Part shown: positions 42,332 through 51,437 of the stretch, in pieces | Numbering within the stretch: position 1 is the stretch's first letter | Layout: each line of letters opens with the position of its first letter | NCBI GenBank assembly: GCA_963837815.1 | Contig: CAWIOS010000022.1 | Location: 1-64,000 of the forward strand | DNA from: Fen-1273 sp963837815 | GTDB taxonomy: Bacteria > Bacteroidota > Ignavibacteria > UBA10030 > UBA6906 | Length of the DNA: 64,000 nt | Direction: 5' to 3' | Notes under the pieces: generated by a model | What the model saw: the letters and a program-made list of their open reading frames with translations, nothing else | The model's database searches: none | What the model was told of the DNA's origin: nothing | Translations under genes and position numbers: made by a program

Positions 42332-44044
42332 ATGGCACTTCAGGTTTCCCTGAACGTCGTCCCTTCCGTCACATCGGTCCAGGACATGATCCTGCGATCG
42401 GCGAGAGTCTACGGGGAGAAGATCGCCCTCGAAGATCTGAAGGAATACCCGATCCCGCGGCTCACGTACTCCGCCCTCCTCAGGAACATACTCAAGTTTG
42501 GCGTCGCCCTCAGGGCCATGGGGATCAAGGAGCGGAGCCACGTCGCCGTGATAGGGGAGAACAGGGTGCAGTGGTCCCTCGCCTACCTGACGTCGATGTG
42601 CTTCAATTACGTCGTCGTCCCCGTCGACAGGGCCCTGATGTCGAATGAAATCCTCAACATCCTGCACGAATCGGACGCCTCGGCGGTGATTTATTCGGAC
42701 GCATACGAGCCGCTCCTGAGGGAGAGCCGGGCGTCGATGAAGAACCTGAAGTTCTACATAAACATGGACATCCCGTCGAGAAAAGAGAAGGCCTTCTCGA
42801 TGGTGGAGCTCGTGGAGCGGAGCCCGGGGTGCTCGCCGGAACAGCTCCCGAGGATCAACCCGGAGGAACTTGCGGAGATCATATTCACGTCGGGGTCCCT
42901 GGGGCGCGCAAAGGGGGTCATGCTCAGCCAGCTGAACCTTGCGGAAAACCTGATGGCGATGACGAAGATGATCCGGATAACGTCCGAAGACCGGTTCCTC
43001 GGCGTGCTTCCGATTCACCACACGTACGCCTGCACGTGCGGGTTTCTCTGTCCGATGTTCATGGGTTCTTCCGTCCATTTTGCGCAGTCGCTCAAGACCA
43101 TTGTCGATGACCTGCAGACGGTCCACGCGACGATACTCCTGAGCGTGCCTCTCATGTACGACAAGATGTTCAAGGCCGTCTACAAAACAATACAGCAGAA
43201 GAAACTCACGTCAATAATCGTCGGTCCGCTCATCAAAGCCGGCACGGTTGCGGAAAAATTCGGGTGGAAGAGTTTCCGGCGTACCGTCTTCAGCGAGATT
43301 CACGAAAAGTTCGGCGGGTCGATTCGGCTGTTCATCGCCGGGGGAGCCGCGCAGGATCCCCTTGTCGCGAAAGGGCTGCGCGAATTCGGCTTCCGTTTTG
43401 TCCAGGGATACGGCCTGACTGAAACGGCCCCCATCCTGACGCTGAACCGGATTGAAGACTTCAGGGACGATTCCGCCGGCATCCCGCTGCCCGGCGTCAC
43501 GCTCCGGATCGCGGATCCGGACCACGCGGGCATCGGTGAAATCTGGTGCCGGGGAAAGAACGTGATGCTCGGGTACTACAAGAACGAGGAGGCTACACGG
43601 GGGGTGTTCGAGGACGGCTGGTTCAAGACGGGCGATCTCGGGCGCATTGACGATGACGGGTTCCTGCATATCATGGGGAGGATGAAAAACGTCATCATCT
43701 CCAAGAGCGGCGAGAACGTCTACCCCGAAGAGCTCGAGGATCTTCTCAATCGCAGTCCCTTTGTCATGGAGTCGCTCGTCTATGGCGAGGACGACCCCAA
43801 GCAGGGGGAGATCATCGCCGCGCAGGTTGTCGTGGACGCGGGCGCGTTCATCGAGCTGGCGGAAACACGGGGAAAGGAGATCACCCCCGATCTCATGAAG
43901 TCCGTGATCGGTGAGGAGATCGCTGTTGTGAACAGGGAGGTCGCCCCGTTCAAGCAGATCAGGAAATTCTACATCCGGGACCGCGAATTCGAAAAAACGA
44001 CGACGCAGAAGGTGAAACGGTTCCTGGCGCAGAAGAAAAACTGA
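42332..44044 (+). CDS. Long-chain acyl-CoA synthetase (AMP-forming)
   Basis: The 570-residue ANL-superfamily ligase activates a carboxylic acid with ATP and CoA. The P-loop is FTSGSLGRAKGVMLS, which departs from the usual TSGTTG.PKG at two places. Later motifs are YGLTETAPILTLN, DGWFKTGDLGRIDDDGFLHIMGR and ISKSGENVYPEELE, all typical. The C-terminal lysine lies in the EKTTTQKVKRF end. The 24-bp spacing after fumarase suggests one transcript. Fatty-acid chain length cannot be told from sequence. Confidence 0.88.
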   Translation: MALQVSLNVVPSVTSVQDMILRSARVYGEKIALEDLKEYPIPRLTYSALLRNILKFGVALRAMGIKERSHVAVIGENRVQWSLAYLTSMCFNYVVVPVDRALMSNEILNILHESDASAVIYSDAYEPLLRESRASMKNLKFYINMDIPSRKEKAFSMVELVERSPGCSPEQLPRINPEELAEIIFTSGSLGRAKGVMLSQLNLAENLMAMTKMIRITSEDRFLGVLPIHHTYACTCGFLCPMFMGSSVHFAQSLKTIVDDLQTVHATILLSVPLMYDKMFKAVYKTIQQKKLTSIIVGPLIKAGTVAEKFGWKSFRRTVFSEIHEKFGGSIRLFIAGGAAQDPLVAKGLREFGFRFVQGYGLTETAPILTLNRIEDFRDDSAGIPLPGVTLRIADPDHAGIGEIWCRGKNVMLGYYKNEEATRGVFEDGWFKTGDLGRIDDDGFLHIMGRMKNVIISKSGENVYPEELEDLLNRSPFVMESLVYGEDDPKQGEIIAAQVVVDAGAFIELAETRGKEITPDLMKSVIGEEIAVVNREVAPFKQIRKFYIRDREFEKTTTQKVKRFLAQKKN

Positions 44045-44084
44045 AGGGGCGTGCCGTCACGGCGCGCCCGGGAAGGAGCGGACG

Positions 44085-44309
44085 TTGGATCTTGTCCTCG
44101 TAAAGAATTTTCCCGACCGGATGTACGCGGAGAGGGCACGGCAGACCCTCGACGCAGAAGGGATTCCCTCGATAATACAGTCCATCGATGCCGGGTTCCT
44201 GGGTGCGGGGGGAGCCATCGCGCTTCCGCAGGGGGCGGACCTCTACGTCGCGCAGGAATTTTCCGACAGGGCCCGTGATCTCCTCAACGACGTCTTTGAC
44301 GGGATCTGA
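44085..44309 (+). CDS. Small DUF2007-type putative signal-transducing protein
   Basis: The 74-residue protein begins LVLVKNFPDRMYAERARQTLDAEGIPSII and has the ALPQGADLYVAQEFSDRARDLL end found in the short DUF2007 family, which resembles a ferredoxin-fold ligand-binding domain. Its function is not established. It starts with TTG after a GGAAGGAGCGG ribosome site, 40 bp after the acyl-CoA ligase stop. Confidence 0.75.
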   Translation: MDLVLVKNFPDRMYAERARQTLDAEGIPSIIQSIDAGFLGAGGAIALPQGADLYVAQEFSDRARDLLNDVFDGI

Positions 44310-44382
44310 AATTCGCGTTGCTTCTCTGCGCCCGGGTCCGTACATTGAAAGATTCCATTTCCTCTATCGAAAGGACCCACTC

Positions 44383-45078
44383 ATGCATCGTTTCTGGATA
44401 GCCGCCGTCGCGTTTGCCCTTCTCGGATGTCAGACGACGGGCGACAAGAAAGTGAAGCTCGAGACGCAGAAAGACAAGCTCAGCTACAGCATCGGCCTGA
44501 ACGTCGGGCACAATCTCGGTCGCGATTCCATCGCCATCAACCCGGATGCATTCCTCCGCGGTCTCCTCGACGCGGGTCTCGACTCCGCGTCGCACCTGAT
44601 GAGCGATGCCGAGTGCCAGGAAGTCATCATGCGGTTTCAGACGGAACAGAGGGGAAAACTCGAGGAAGGTGCAAAGGTGGCCGGAGAAAAGAACAGAAAA
44701 GAAGGGGAAGCATTCCTCGAGATGAACAAGAAACAGCCCGGGGTTATCACGCTCCCGAGCGGGCTGCAGTACAAGGTCCTCGTCCAGGGAAAAGGAAAAA
44801 CGCCGAAACTCAGCTCGACGGTGACGACCCAGTACAGCGGCAAGCTCCTTGACGGGACGGAGTTCGACAGCTCGTACAAGAGGGGCGAGGCTGCGACGTT
44901 CCCGGTGTCGGGCGTGATCAAGGGATGGACCGAAGCGCTCCAGCTCATGAAGGAAGGCTCGAAGTGGGAGCTCTACGTTCCTTCGGATCTCGCCTATGGC
45001 CCGGCGGGGACGGGCGGAGGGGCGATCCCGCCGAACGCCACGCTGATATTCCAGGTCGAGCTGATCTCTGTGAAGTAG
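44383..45078 (+). CDS. FKBP-type peptidyl-prolyl isomerase lipoprotein
   Basis: The 231-residue protein has a lipobox (FALLGC, Cys16) and so should be an outer-membrane or periplasmic lipoprotein. Residues about 20-115 form the dimerising helical FKBP_N domain (KLSYSIGLNVGHNLG). The FKBP domain follows: TLPSGLQYKVLVQGKG, YSGKLLDGTEFDSSY, VIKGWTEALQLMKEGSKWELYVPSDLAYG, IPPNATLIFQVEL. It resembles FkpA/Mip foldases. A short GC hairpin (45078-45094) follows without a T-tract. Confidence 0.92.
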   Translation: MHRFWIAAVAFALLGCQTTGDKKVKLETQKDKLSYSIGLNVGHNLGRDSIAINPDAFLRGLLDAGLDSASHLMSDAECQEVIMRFQTEQRGKLEEGAKVAGEKNRKEGEAFLEMNKKQPGVITLPSGLQYKVLVQGKGKTPKLSSTVTTQYSGKLLDGTEFDSSYKRGEAATFPVSGVIKGWTEALQLMKEGSKWELYVPSDLAYGPAGTGGGAIPPNATLIFQVELISVK

Positions 45079-45110
45079 AGGGGGATCTCCCCTCGACGTG
45101 ATGCGCTGCG

Positions 45111-45323
45111 ATGCCGGATCCCGGACAACTTCCGTATCTCCTGCGGCTTCCTGACGACGACTCCCCGGAAGTCCGGGGAGCCGTTCTCGAGCAGTTCGAA
45201 GCGTTCGGCGACTCGCTCGAGGACCACCTGTGCGGCCTCTCGCTCCCCGGGGCGGCAGGCCTCATCCAGGGACTCCTCAGGGAGGGGCGCCGGAGACGGC
45301 TCGCCGGCGGCGGCGTTTCATGA
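45111..45323 (+). CDS. Short ORF resembling the N-terminus of SirB1/transglutaminase-like proteins (possible fragment)
   Basis: The 70 codons give PGQLPYLLRLPDDDSPEVRGAVLEQFEAFGDSLEDHL, which looks like the HEAT-type helical start of SirB1-like transglutaminase-fold proteins. It then ends in a Gly/Arg tail (LREGRRRRLAGGG). Ferritin begins 46 bp later, so the rest of such a protein is missing. It may be a decayed remnant or a real small protein. The ribosome site is weak, and confidence in expression is low. Confidence 0.4.
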   Translation: MPDPGQLPYLLRLPDDDSPEVRGAVLEQFEAFGDSLEDHLCGLSLPGAAGLIQGLLREGRRRRLAGGGVS

Positions 45324-45369
45324 ACTCTCACCTCATTTTTTCCGGGAACCAAAGGAAGGAACGACCCCC

Positions 45370-45864
45370 ATGCTCAGCAAACAGATGCAGGATGCGTTGA
45401 ACGAGCAGATCAGGCACGAGATCAACTCCGCGTATCTCTACCTTGCGATGTCCATGCACACGTCGTCTGCGGGTCTCCAGGGATTCGCCGTCTGGCTGCG
45501 CCTGCAGTGGCAGGAAGAGCTCGGCCATGCGATGAAGCTCGCGGAGATCATGCACGACAGGGGAGGGCGTGTCGTCCTCCAGGCGGTGGACAAGCCCCCC
45601 GCGGAGTTCACATCGCCCGTGGAGATCTTTCGGCAGGTCCTTGCGCACGAGCAGAAGGTGACCGCGCTCATCAACAAGCTGTATGAGACCGCCCTCCGGG
45701 AAAACGACTACGCAACGCAGGTCGAGGTCCAATGGTTCATCAAAGAGCAGATCGAGGAGGAGAAGAACGCCTCGACGATTCTTGATCAGCTCAGGATGGC
45801 GGGTGACAGCGGCGCGCCGCTGATGATGATCGACCGCGCGCTGGCCGCCAGGGCCGCAAAGTAG
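45370..45864 (+). CDS. ftnA: Ferritin
   Basis: The 164-residue non-haem ferritin forms a four-helix bundle: LNEQIRHEINSAYLYLAM, LQWQEELGHAMKLAEIMHDRGGRV, FRQVLAHEQKVTALINKL and VEVQWFIKEQIEEEKNA. The glutamates and histidine of the ferroxidase centre (EINSAY, EELGHA) are visible. It stores iron as ferric mineral. It is monocistronic, with a clear AAGGAACG site, and converges with the M1 peptidase gene. Confidence 0.94.
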   Translation: MLSKQMQDALNEQIRHEINSAYLYLAMSMHTSSAGLQGFAVWLRLQWQEELGHAMKLAEIMHDRGGRVVLQAVDKPPAEFTSPVEIFRQVLAHEQKVTALINKLYETALRENDYATQVEVQWFIKEQIEEEKNASTILDQLRMAGDSGAPLMMIDRALAARAAK

Positions 45865-45903
45865 ATTCTCCCTGCCCCTCCCCGGCTGTGGGGACAAATG
45901 GCA

Positions 45904-47874
45904 CTATCGCAGGAGGAGCATCGCGCGCGTCCGGGCGTAATCCCCTGCCGTGAACCGGCAGAAATACGTTCCGGAGGCGACCGGCCTTCCCCGCTCGTCC
46001 GTTCCTTCCCACCGCACGGAGTGCGTCCCCGCTTCCCACACCCCCCGGGCGAGGACCGCGATTTCGCGGCCGAGCGGGTCGCAGACGGTGACGGTCACGA
46101 TCGACCTGTGGGGGAGCGAGAACGTGATCCATGTCGCCGGGTTAAAGGGGTTCGGGTAGTTCGGTGCGAGCGAGTACGCGTCGGGGAGTATCGTTTCCGG
46201 AGGGAGGACGTCCCTGAGAATCCACATGTCGGGATCGATCTGCAGAGCGGCGGGATAAAATGGGACCGTGAAGGAGAATGTCTCCCCCGACGCGAGGGGT
46301 GTGATCTGAAACGTTGTGTCGCGCGTGCCCGCGGCGAGCCTGATGTCGACAGGCATCCGGAAGAACGGCGTTGCCGCCGAGCTTCCCCTCTGTGAGAGGA
46401 CGAGCGATACGCTGTATGCCCCTCCGGCAGGGGTGACCGTCCAGTGGTAACTGTACTGCGGGTATCCCTCGCCGTACACCCACTCGCTGAAGAAATATCC
46501 AAGATCCTTCCCCGACACCGATTCGCACACGCTCCGGAATCCTTCCGTTGTCGCACTCCTGTACCTGAACCGCGGGTCCGCGACGTAGGCGCGGAGCGAG
46601 CGGAAGAACGTTGAATCGCCGATCACGTGGCGGAGCATGTGGAGCGTCCATGCGCCTTTGGCATACACCCTGTCGCTGTCGAACAGGTTCGCCACGGTGG
46701 TGGTATCCTGGACGTAGAGCGTCCCCTGCGCGTTCAGGGCGTTGGTCATGACCCCCCGGATGTGCGCAGTGTACGCAGCGGGACCGTAGTACCGTTCGAG
46801 GAAGACGGATTCGCTGTAGACCGCGAACCCTTCGTTCAGCCAGAGGCTCGGCCAGTTCGCGCATGTAATCAGGTCTCCGAACCACTGGTGTGCGAGCTCG
46901 TGGGAGATCGTGCTTTCGTAGAAGTTCGTCGTCGATGTCATCGTCTGGTGCTCCATCGCCCCCCCGGTACCGAACCTCGAGTGACCGTATTTTTCCCTGA
47001 TGAACGGGTAGAGGCCGTAGGCGTCGGAGAAGATGCGGAGCATGCTCTTTGTCTCGCCGAGAGCCCGCAGGCTGTCCCCGGCCGACGGCGGGAGGACGTA
47101 GTTGATGATCGGCATGGAATCCGCGGCGCTGTAGCGGAACCAGTCGTCCATTTCCACGTAGTCCGCCACAGCCAGCGATACGAGGTAGGCGGCGATCGGG
47201 TAACGCTCCGACCAGTGGAACGTCGTCGTCCCGTCTCCCTGAACCTCCGTGGCGACCAGCGTCCCGTTCGAACCCGCCTTCAGTCCCGAAGGGACCGTGA
47301 CGTACATGTCAACCGAGTCCGCCTTGTCGCTGTTGTCGTCCTTGCATGGCCACCAGTCCCGCGCCCCGTACGGCTCGCTCAGCGTCCATATCCAGGGTGC
47401 GCCGTTCAGTGAGGAGAACTCGAAGCTCCCGAACCCGGTGGGAACGGGGACGCCCCTGTAAAACGTGTCGACGGTGAGCGTATCCCCTTTCCTGTACGTC
47501 CTGCCGAGCTGCACCTGGAGCCCCTCGAGATACTGCGTGTACGGGAGTCTCTCCCCCGGGCCCAGGACGGAATCGACGGTCATCGTCCCGGCAAGGTCGA
47601 ACGTGACCGAGGAGACGCTGTCGTCGAGACAGACGAGCCTGGCCGCGACGTCCCCGGAGAGGAACGATGCGGTGAGCGTCAGTCGAAGCCTGTAGTACGT
47701 GACGTGCACGCCCGGGTCGGCAAAAGCGCTCTGTGCGTGGTTATTCAGCATGCTCCCTGCAGCCTTGAACGCGCACGCCTCCATGTCGGCGATTCCGCCG
47801 GGCGGTGCCTGTGCGGAGGCGGCAAGAGGGAGGGCGGCCGCGACGAGAGCCAGGATGTGAGCGCGTCTCTTCAT
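45904..47874 (-). CDS. Secreted M1 aminopeptidase with type IX secretion C-terminal domain
   Basis: The 656-residue protein has a signal peptide (MKRRAHILALVAAALPLAASA). The gluzincin site is H325-E326-L-A-H329, with E348 in LWLNEGF. An M1-type N-terminal beta sandwich and ADYVEMDDWFRYS segment precede it. The end contains YPNPFNPATWITFSLP and WEGTDERGRPVASGTYFCRF, the FlgD-like type A sorting domain that directs type IX secretion in the FCB group. GxMEN is seen as GGAMEHQ (the usual Asn is replaced by His). It is probably exported to the cell surface or medium. Confidence 0.9.
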   Translation of the reverse strand: MKRRAHILALVAAALPLAASAQAPPGGIADMEACAFKAAGSMLNNHAQSAFADPGVHVTYYRLRLTLTASFLSGDVAARLVCLDDSVSSVTFDLAGTMTVDSVLGPGERLPYTQYLEGLQVQLGRTYRKGDTLTVDTFYRGVPVPTGFGSFEFSSLNGAPWIWTLSEPYGARDWWPCKDDNSDKADSVDMYVTVPSGLKAGSNGTLVATEVQGDGTTTFHWSERYPIAAYLVSLAVADYVEMDDWFRYSAADSMPIINYVLPPSAGDSLRALGETKSMLRIFSDAYGLYPFIREKYGHSRFGTGGAMEHQTMTSTTNFYESTISHELAHQWFGDLITCANWPSLWLNEGFAVYSESVFLERYYGPAAYTAHIRGVMTNALNAQGTLYVQDTTTVANLFDSDRVYAKGAWTLHMLRHVIGDSTFFRSLRAYVADPRFRYRSATTEGFRSVCESVSGKDLGYFFSEWVYGEGYPQYSYHWTVTPAGGAYSVSLVLSQRGSSAATPFFRMPVDIRLAAGTRDTTFQITPLASGETFSFTVPFYPAALQIDPDMWILRDVLPPETILPDAYSLAPNYPNPFNPATWITFSLPHRSIVTVTVCDPLGREIAVLARGVWEAGTHSVRWEGTDERGRPVASGTYFCRFTAGDYARTRAMLLLR

Positions 47875-47948
47875 GTCCAAAGATACTACTTCATCACGGG
47901 GAGGTCAACTCTCCGCCCCCCCCGTGGGCGGGGTAAGACGGTGGCGGG

Positions 47949-47976
47949 CCGGATCTGAACCACCGGATCTGAACCA
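47949..47976. repeat. Tandem duplication of a 14-bp unit
   Basis: CCGGATCTGAACCA occurs twice head-to-tail (47949-47962 and 47963-47976) in the divergent intergenic region between the M1 peptidase and the Gfo/Idh/MocA gene. It may be a regulator site or simple slippage duplication. Confidence 0.7.
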
Positions 47977-48048
47977 CCGTGCGGGGATATTGCATGGGAG
48001 TTCTTCCGGGCGTATCTTGCACCCGCACGGACAACAGACGGGACGCGA

Positions 48049-49038
48049 ATGAAACAGAGAACGATACGCTACGGCATCATCGGTTTCGGGCGGTTCGCCG
48101 AAAAGGCGATCGCGCCCGCCATCAGGCGCGCCAGGAATTCCGAGGTGGTCGGGCTCCAGAAACGCTCGGCGGAGGAGGCAAGGAAGAAGGCGGATGAATG
48201 CTCGATCCCGCTCGCATTTTCCTCGGTTGACGATCTCGTGCGCCATCCCGATATCGATGCGGTGTTTATCGTCTCCGCGAATGCCGCGCACTGCCCGGAG
48301 ACGGTGGCGGCGGCGAACGCGGGGAAGCACGTCATCGTGGAAAAACCGATGGCGCTCAGCGCCCGCGAGGCGCAGGCCATGATCGACGCATGTGCGTCGA
48401 ACGGCGTGAAGCTGATGGTGGGTCACATGGTGCGCCTCTCTCCGCTTGTGCGCAGGGCGAAGGAGCTCATCGCGGCAGGCCGGATCGGAAGCGTGAAGGC
48501 CGCGCGTGCGGAATTCATCTATGACGCAAGGGTGAGCCACAGGAAATGGCTGATCGACCGTGCCGTTGCCGGTGGAGGGCCCGTGGTCGACGTCGGCGTC
48601 CACTGCTTCGACACGCTCCGGTACGTGCTGGGGGGCGAGCCCGCGTCGGTGTCCGCGGCGCTCTGGCCGCTCCCCACGGCCGCGTCCACGGAGGAGTCGG
48701 CGTTCGTTTCGCTGCAGTTCCCGGACGGCGTTCTGGCTTCCGTGTTCTGCTCGTACACCGCTCCCTACCGGCGCGTGTTTCTCGAGATCATGGGAACAGA
48801 GGGGATCATCACGGTGCCCGACTTCACGTCGGGAGACCGTGACGGGCGCCTCATCCTCACGCGCGGGAAAGGGGACGCTCCCGGCGTCCCCGTCTCCGAA
48901 GAGATTGCCGTGCCGAATCTCTACATCGAAGAAACGGCGATGTTTACAGACTGGATCCTCGGCGGTCCGGAACCGGAGCTGAACGGATCGAACGGACTGG
49001 CAAACCAGCGCATCATAGACCGGGCACTCACATCCTAG
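48049..49038 (+). CDS. Gfo/Idh/MocA-family oxidoreductase
   Basis: The 329-residue protein has an N-terminal Rossmann fold (YGIIGFGRFAEKAIAPAI), the EKPMALSAREAQAM segment with the conserved EKP, and a C-terminal alpha/beta domain with GGGPVVDVGVHCFDTLRYVLG. The family oxidises or reduces sugars, inositols and sugar nucleotides with NAD(P). Glucose-fructose oxidoreductase and dehydrogenases of scyllo-inositol are relatives. The substrate is not predictable here. A membrane-protein gene follows 12 bp later. Confidence 0.85.
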   Translation: MKQRTIRYGIIGFGRFAEKAIAPAIRRARNSEVVGLQKRSAEEARKKADECSIPLAFSSVDDLVRHPDIDAVFIVSANAAHCPETVAAANAGKHVIVEKPMALSAREAQAMIDACASNGVKLMVGHMVRLSPLVRRAKELIAAGRIGSVKAARAEFIYDARVSHRKWLIDRAVAGGGPVVDVGVHCFDTLRYVLGGEPASVSAALWPLPTAASTEESAFVSLQFPDGVLASVFCSYTAPYRRVFLEIMGTEGIITVPDFTSGDRDGRLILTRGKGDAPGVPVSEEIAVPNLYIEETAMFTDWILGGPEPELNGSNGLANQRIIDRALTS

Positions 49039-49050
49039 AAGGAGCGGTTC

Positions 49051-49614
49051 ATGAAAAAGATACTTCTTGCAGGAGTCGTCGGCGGTGCTCTCATGTTCAT
49101 CTGGAGCGCAGCGGCATGGATGGTGCTCCCCCTTCACACGTCCACGATACGGGCGATCGCGAATGAAGATTCGGTGATCACCGCGATGAAGACCGGGATG
49201 AACAGCAAGTCGGTGTACATGTTCCCGGCGAGACCCGTCTCCGGCGACCAGGCCGCGATTGATGCCTGGACGAAGAAATGCGGGCAGGGCCCGATCGGTA
49301 CCGTCATCTACAGCCCGGCGGGATACTCCGGCGCGATGCTCCCCGAGATGGGGATTGGACTTCTGAACTGCATACTCACCGCGATGCTCGCCGCATGGTT
49401 CCTGTCGAGAAGCACCGCGTCGAAATCGGGCTATTTTGCGCGCGTCATGTACTGCGGGACGCTCGGACTCTTCATCTGCCTCGCGGTCCACACGGTGAAC
49501 TGGAACTGGATGAAGTATCCGGTCGACTACACGACGGGATGGGTGGCGGATACGCTCATCGGCTGGGTGATCGGGGGGATCGGGATATCGGCATGTGTGA
49601 AATCTGAGGCCTGA
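49051..49614 (+). CDS. Hypothetical membrane protein
   Basis: The 187-residue protein has about four hydrophobic helices: near 4-26, 101-117 (GIGLLNCILTAMLAAWFL), 128-147 and 166-183. A loop of about 70 residues between the first two holds SVYMFPARPVSGDQAAIDAW and GTVIYSPAGYSG. No family motif is recognised. It is tightly spaced after the oxidoreductase gene (12 bp, with a GAAGGAG site), so co-expression is likely. It is convergent with prfC. Confidence 0.7.
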   Translation: MKKILLAGVVGGALMFIWSAAAWMVLPLHTSTIRAIANEDSVITAMKTGMNSKSVYMFPARPVSGDQAAIDAWTKKCGQGPIGTVIYSPAGYSGAMLPEMGIGLLNCILTAMLAAWFLSRSTASKSGYFARVMYCGTLGLFICLAVHTVNWNWMKYPVDYTTGWVADTLIGWVIGGIGISACVKSEA

Positions 49615-49685
49615 CAGCGCTGCACCGGTTCCGCGGGAAGAGCCCTCTCGGCGGGTTGTGCGGCGGGGCTCATTCGTCTTATGTC

Positions 49686-51299
49686 TTACCGGCGGGATTC
49701 GGCGGGTGCGTTGTCGAAGGGGAGCTCTCCGAGGACGATCGAAGGGTTTTTCTCCGCAAAATAGCTGAGCGCCCAGTCTCCGGGAAAGAGTATAACGCTC
49801 TGCCCCCTTGAATCGTCGGCGAGGACCGCTCCGGTGGGGAGCATGCCGGGAGAGATCAGCGCGCCGTCGACGGAAGGGTGGATCCACCGCGCGAACTTCC
49901 ATTCCGCCGGGTCGAGCCGCGACTCGGCGCCGTATTCGCTTCCGAGCCTGTACTGAAATACTTCGAACTGCAGGGGCCCCACGGCGGCAAGGATCGGAAC
50001 CTGCTGCGATGCATTCCTGGGACGGAATCCCTGGACGACCCCCTCCTGGAGAAGCTGGTCGAGCCCCTCGCGGAAGCGTTTGAATTTCGACGGATTCGGA
50101 TTGCTCAGCATCGCGAAGCACTCCGGAGGGAACCTGGGTATTTCATCGTAGACGATCGTCGGGTCCTCGGCGAGCGTGTCCCCGATCCCGAGGAGCGACT
50201 GCCCCACGAAACCGACGATATCGCCGGGGTATGCCTCGTCCACGGTCTCCCTGTCCCGGCCGAAAAGCTTGGCGGCGTTCGGAAGCCGTATGGACTTTCC
50301 CGTCTGCGCGTGGACGGCGGTCATGTCCCTCGTGAATTTTCCGGAGCAGACCCGGAGGAACGCGACCCTGTCACGGTGCCGGGGGTCCATGTTGGCCTGT
50401 ATCTTGAAAATGAACCCGGAGAATCCGGCGCTGTCGACCGGGACAATGGTCCCCCTGCTCAGCCTGGGGCGCGGCGGCTCGGCGTGCGCCAGGAATCCGT
50501 CGAGGAGAAGCTGGACCCCGAAATTGTTCCGGGCGCTTCCGAAAAAGACCGGCGTGGTCGTCCCGGCGAGGACCTCCGGGGCGTGAAAAGCGTTCCCTGC
50601 GAGGTCGAGCATCTCGAGTTCCTCGGACACCCTGCCGTGCACATCGGTGTCGAGCCGTTCGCGCACGAGCGGGTCCGCCAGCGTCGATATTTCCACGGGG
50701 GCGCGGTACGCCCCCCCGGCGGCGAGCTCGAAAAGGTGCACCTGGCGCGTCAGGCGGTCGATCACCCCCCTGAAATGAAATCCGGTTCCGAGAGGCCAGT
50801 TCATCGGGAATGCGCCGATCCCGAGGACGTGCTCAAGCTCGTCGATGAGCTCGAGCGGATCCCGGGTCGGCCTGTCGAGCTTGTTCATGAACGTGAATAT
50901 GGGGATGTGCCGCCGGCGGCAGACCTCGAAGAGCTTCCTGGTCTGCGTCTCGATCCCCTTTGCGGCGTCGATCACCATCACGACCGCGTCCACCGCCGTC
51001 AGCACGCGGTAGGTGTCTTCGGAAAAATCCTGGTGTCCGGGAGTATCGAGGAGATTGATCCTGTACCCGTTGTATTCGAACTGGAGGACCGTGGAGCTTA
51101 TCGATATCCCCCGCTTCCGTTCGAGATCCATCCAGTCGGAAGTCGACTGCCGCTGGTTCTTCCTCGCGGTGACCGAGCCCGCAAGCTGCACGGCGCCGCC
51201 GTACAGGAGGAATTTTTCGGTCAGCGTCGTCTTCCCCGCGTCCGGGTGCGAGATGATTGCAAATGTGCGGCGCCGCTCAGTCTCTTCCCTGATACCCAC
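49686..51299 (-). CDS. prfC: Peptide chain release factor 3
   Basis: The 537-residue GTPase has the RF3 beginning (RRTFAIISHPDAGKTTLTEKFLLYGGAVQLAGSV), switch II DTPGHQDFSEDTYRVLTAVD, and MNKLDRPTRDP. RF3 removes RF1/RF2 from the ribosome after termination. The end (VLADDSRGQSVILFPGDWALSYF) matches the family. EF-G and LepA are excluded by AGSVTARK-type and QHD features and length. There is no adjacent partner. Confidence 0.95.
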   Translation of the reverse strand: MGIREETERRRTFAIISHPDAGKTTLTEKFLLYGGAVQLAGSVTARKNQRQSTSDWMDLERKRGISISSTVLQFEYNGYRINLLDTPGHQDFSEDTYRVLTAVDAVVMVIDAAKGIETQTRKLFEVCRRRHIPIFTFMNKLDRPTRDPLELIDELEHVLGIGAFPMNWPLGTGFHFRGVIDRLTRQVHLFELAAGGAYRAPVEISTLADPLVRERLDTDVHGRVSEELEMLDLAGNAFHAPEVLAGTTTPVFFGSARNNFGVQLLLDGFLAHAEPPRPRLSRGTIVPVDSAGFSGFIFKIQANMDPRHRDRVAFLRVCSGKFTRDMTAVHAQTGKSIRLPNAAKLFGRDRETVDEAYPGDIVGFVGQSLLGIGDTLAEDPTIVYDEIPRFPPECFAMLSNPNPSKFKRFREGLDQLLQEGVVQGFRPRNASQQVPILAAVGPLQFEVFQYRLGSEYGAESRLDPAEWKFARWIHPSVDGALISPGMLPTGAVLADDSRGQSVILFPGDWALSYFAEKNPSIVLGELPFDNAPAESRR

Positions 51300-51367
51300 G
51301 CTGGTCCACCCTCGAAAAAGATATCATTGAATATACGGAAAAAACCCCGCCCGCGCGAGCGGCCGCA

Positions 51368-51396
51368 TTGACTTTCACTCCCGGAGTGCCTAGTTT
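51368..51396 (+). promoter_or_regulatory. Putative promoter of the histidine kinase-regulator operon
   Basis: TTGACT (51368-51373) and TAGTTT (51391-51396) are 17 bp apart. The spacer contains a short inverted repeat (CACTC-CCG-GAGTG, 51376-51388) that could be an operator. Confidence 0.45.
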
Positions 51397-51437
51397 CTTC
51401 TGTTCGTCCCATTGTACAACATTGCCGGCCGGACCAC

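Noticed and set aside
40829..43126. 765-codon open frame on the minus strand across fumarase and acyl-CoA ligase
   Set aside because: Same reason: antisense shadow of two clear enzymes with conserved motifs.
47940..47985. tRNA-like T-arm (GGTTCAGATCC on the minus strand)
   Set aside because: The invariant A of the T-loop is missing, the sequence is a tandem duplicate, and no acceptor, D or anticodon arms can be formed around it.
47905..50121. 738-codon minus-strand frame over the oxidoreductase and membrane-protein genes
   Set aside because: It overlaps the prfC end and the sense genes; composition is basic and low in hydrophobic cores, with no recognisable fold.
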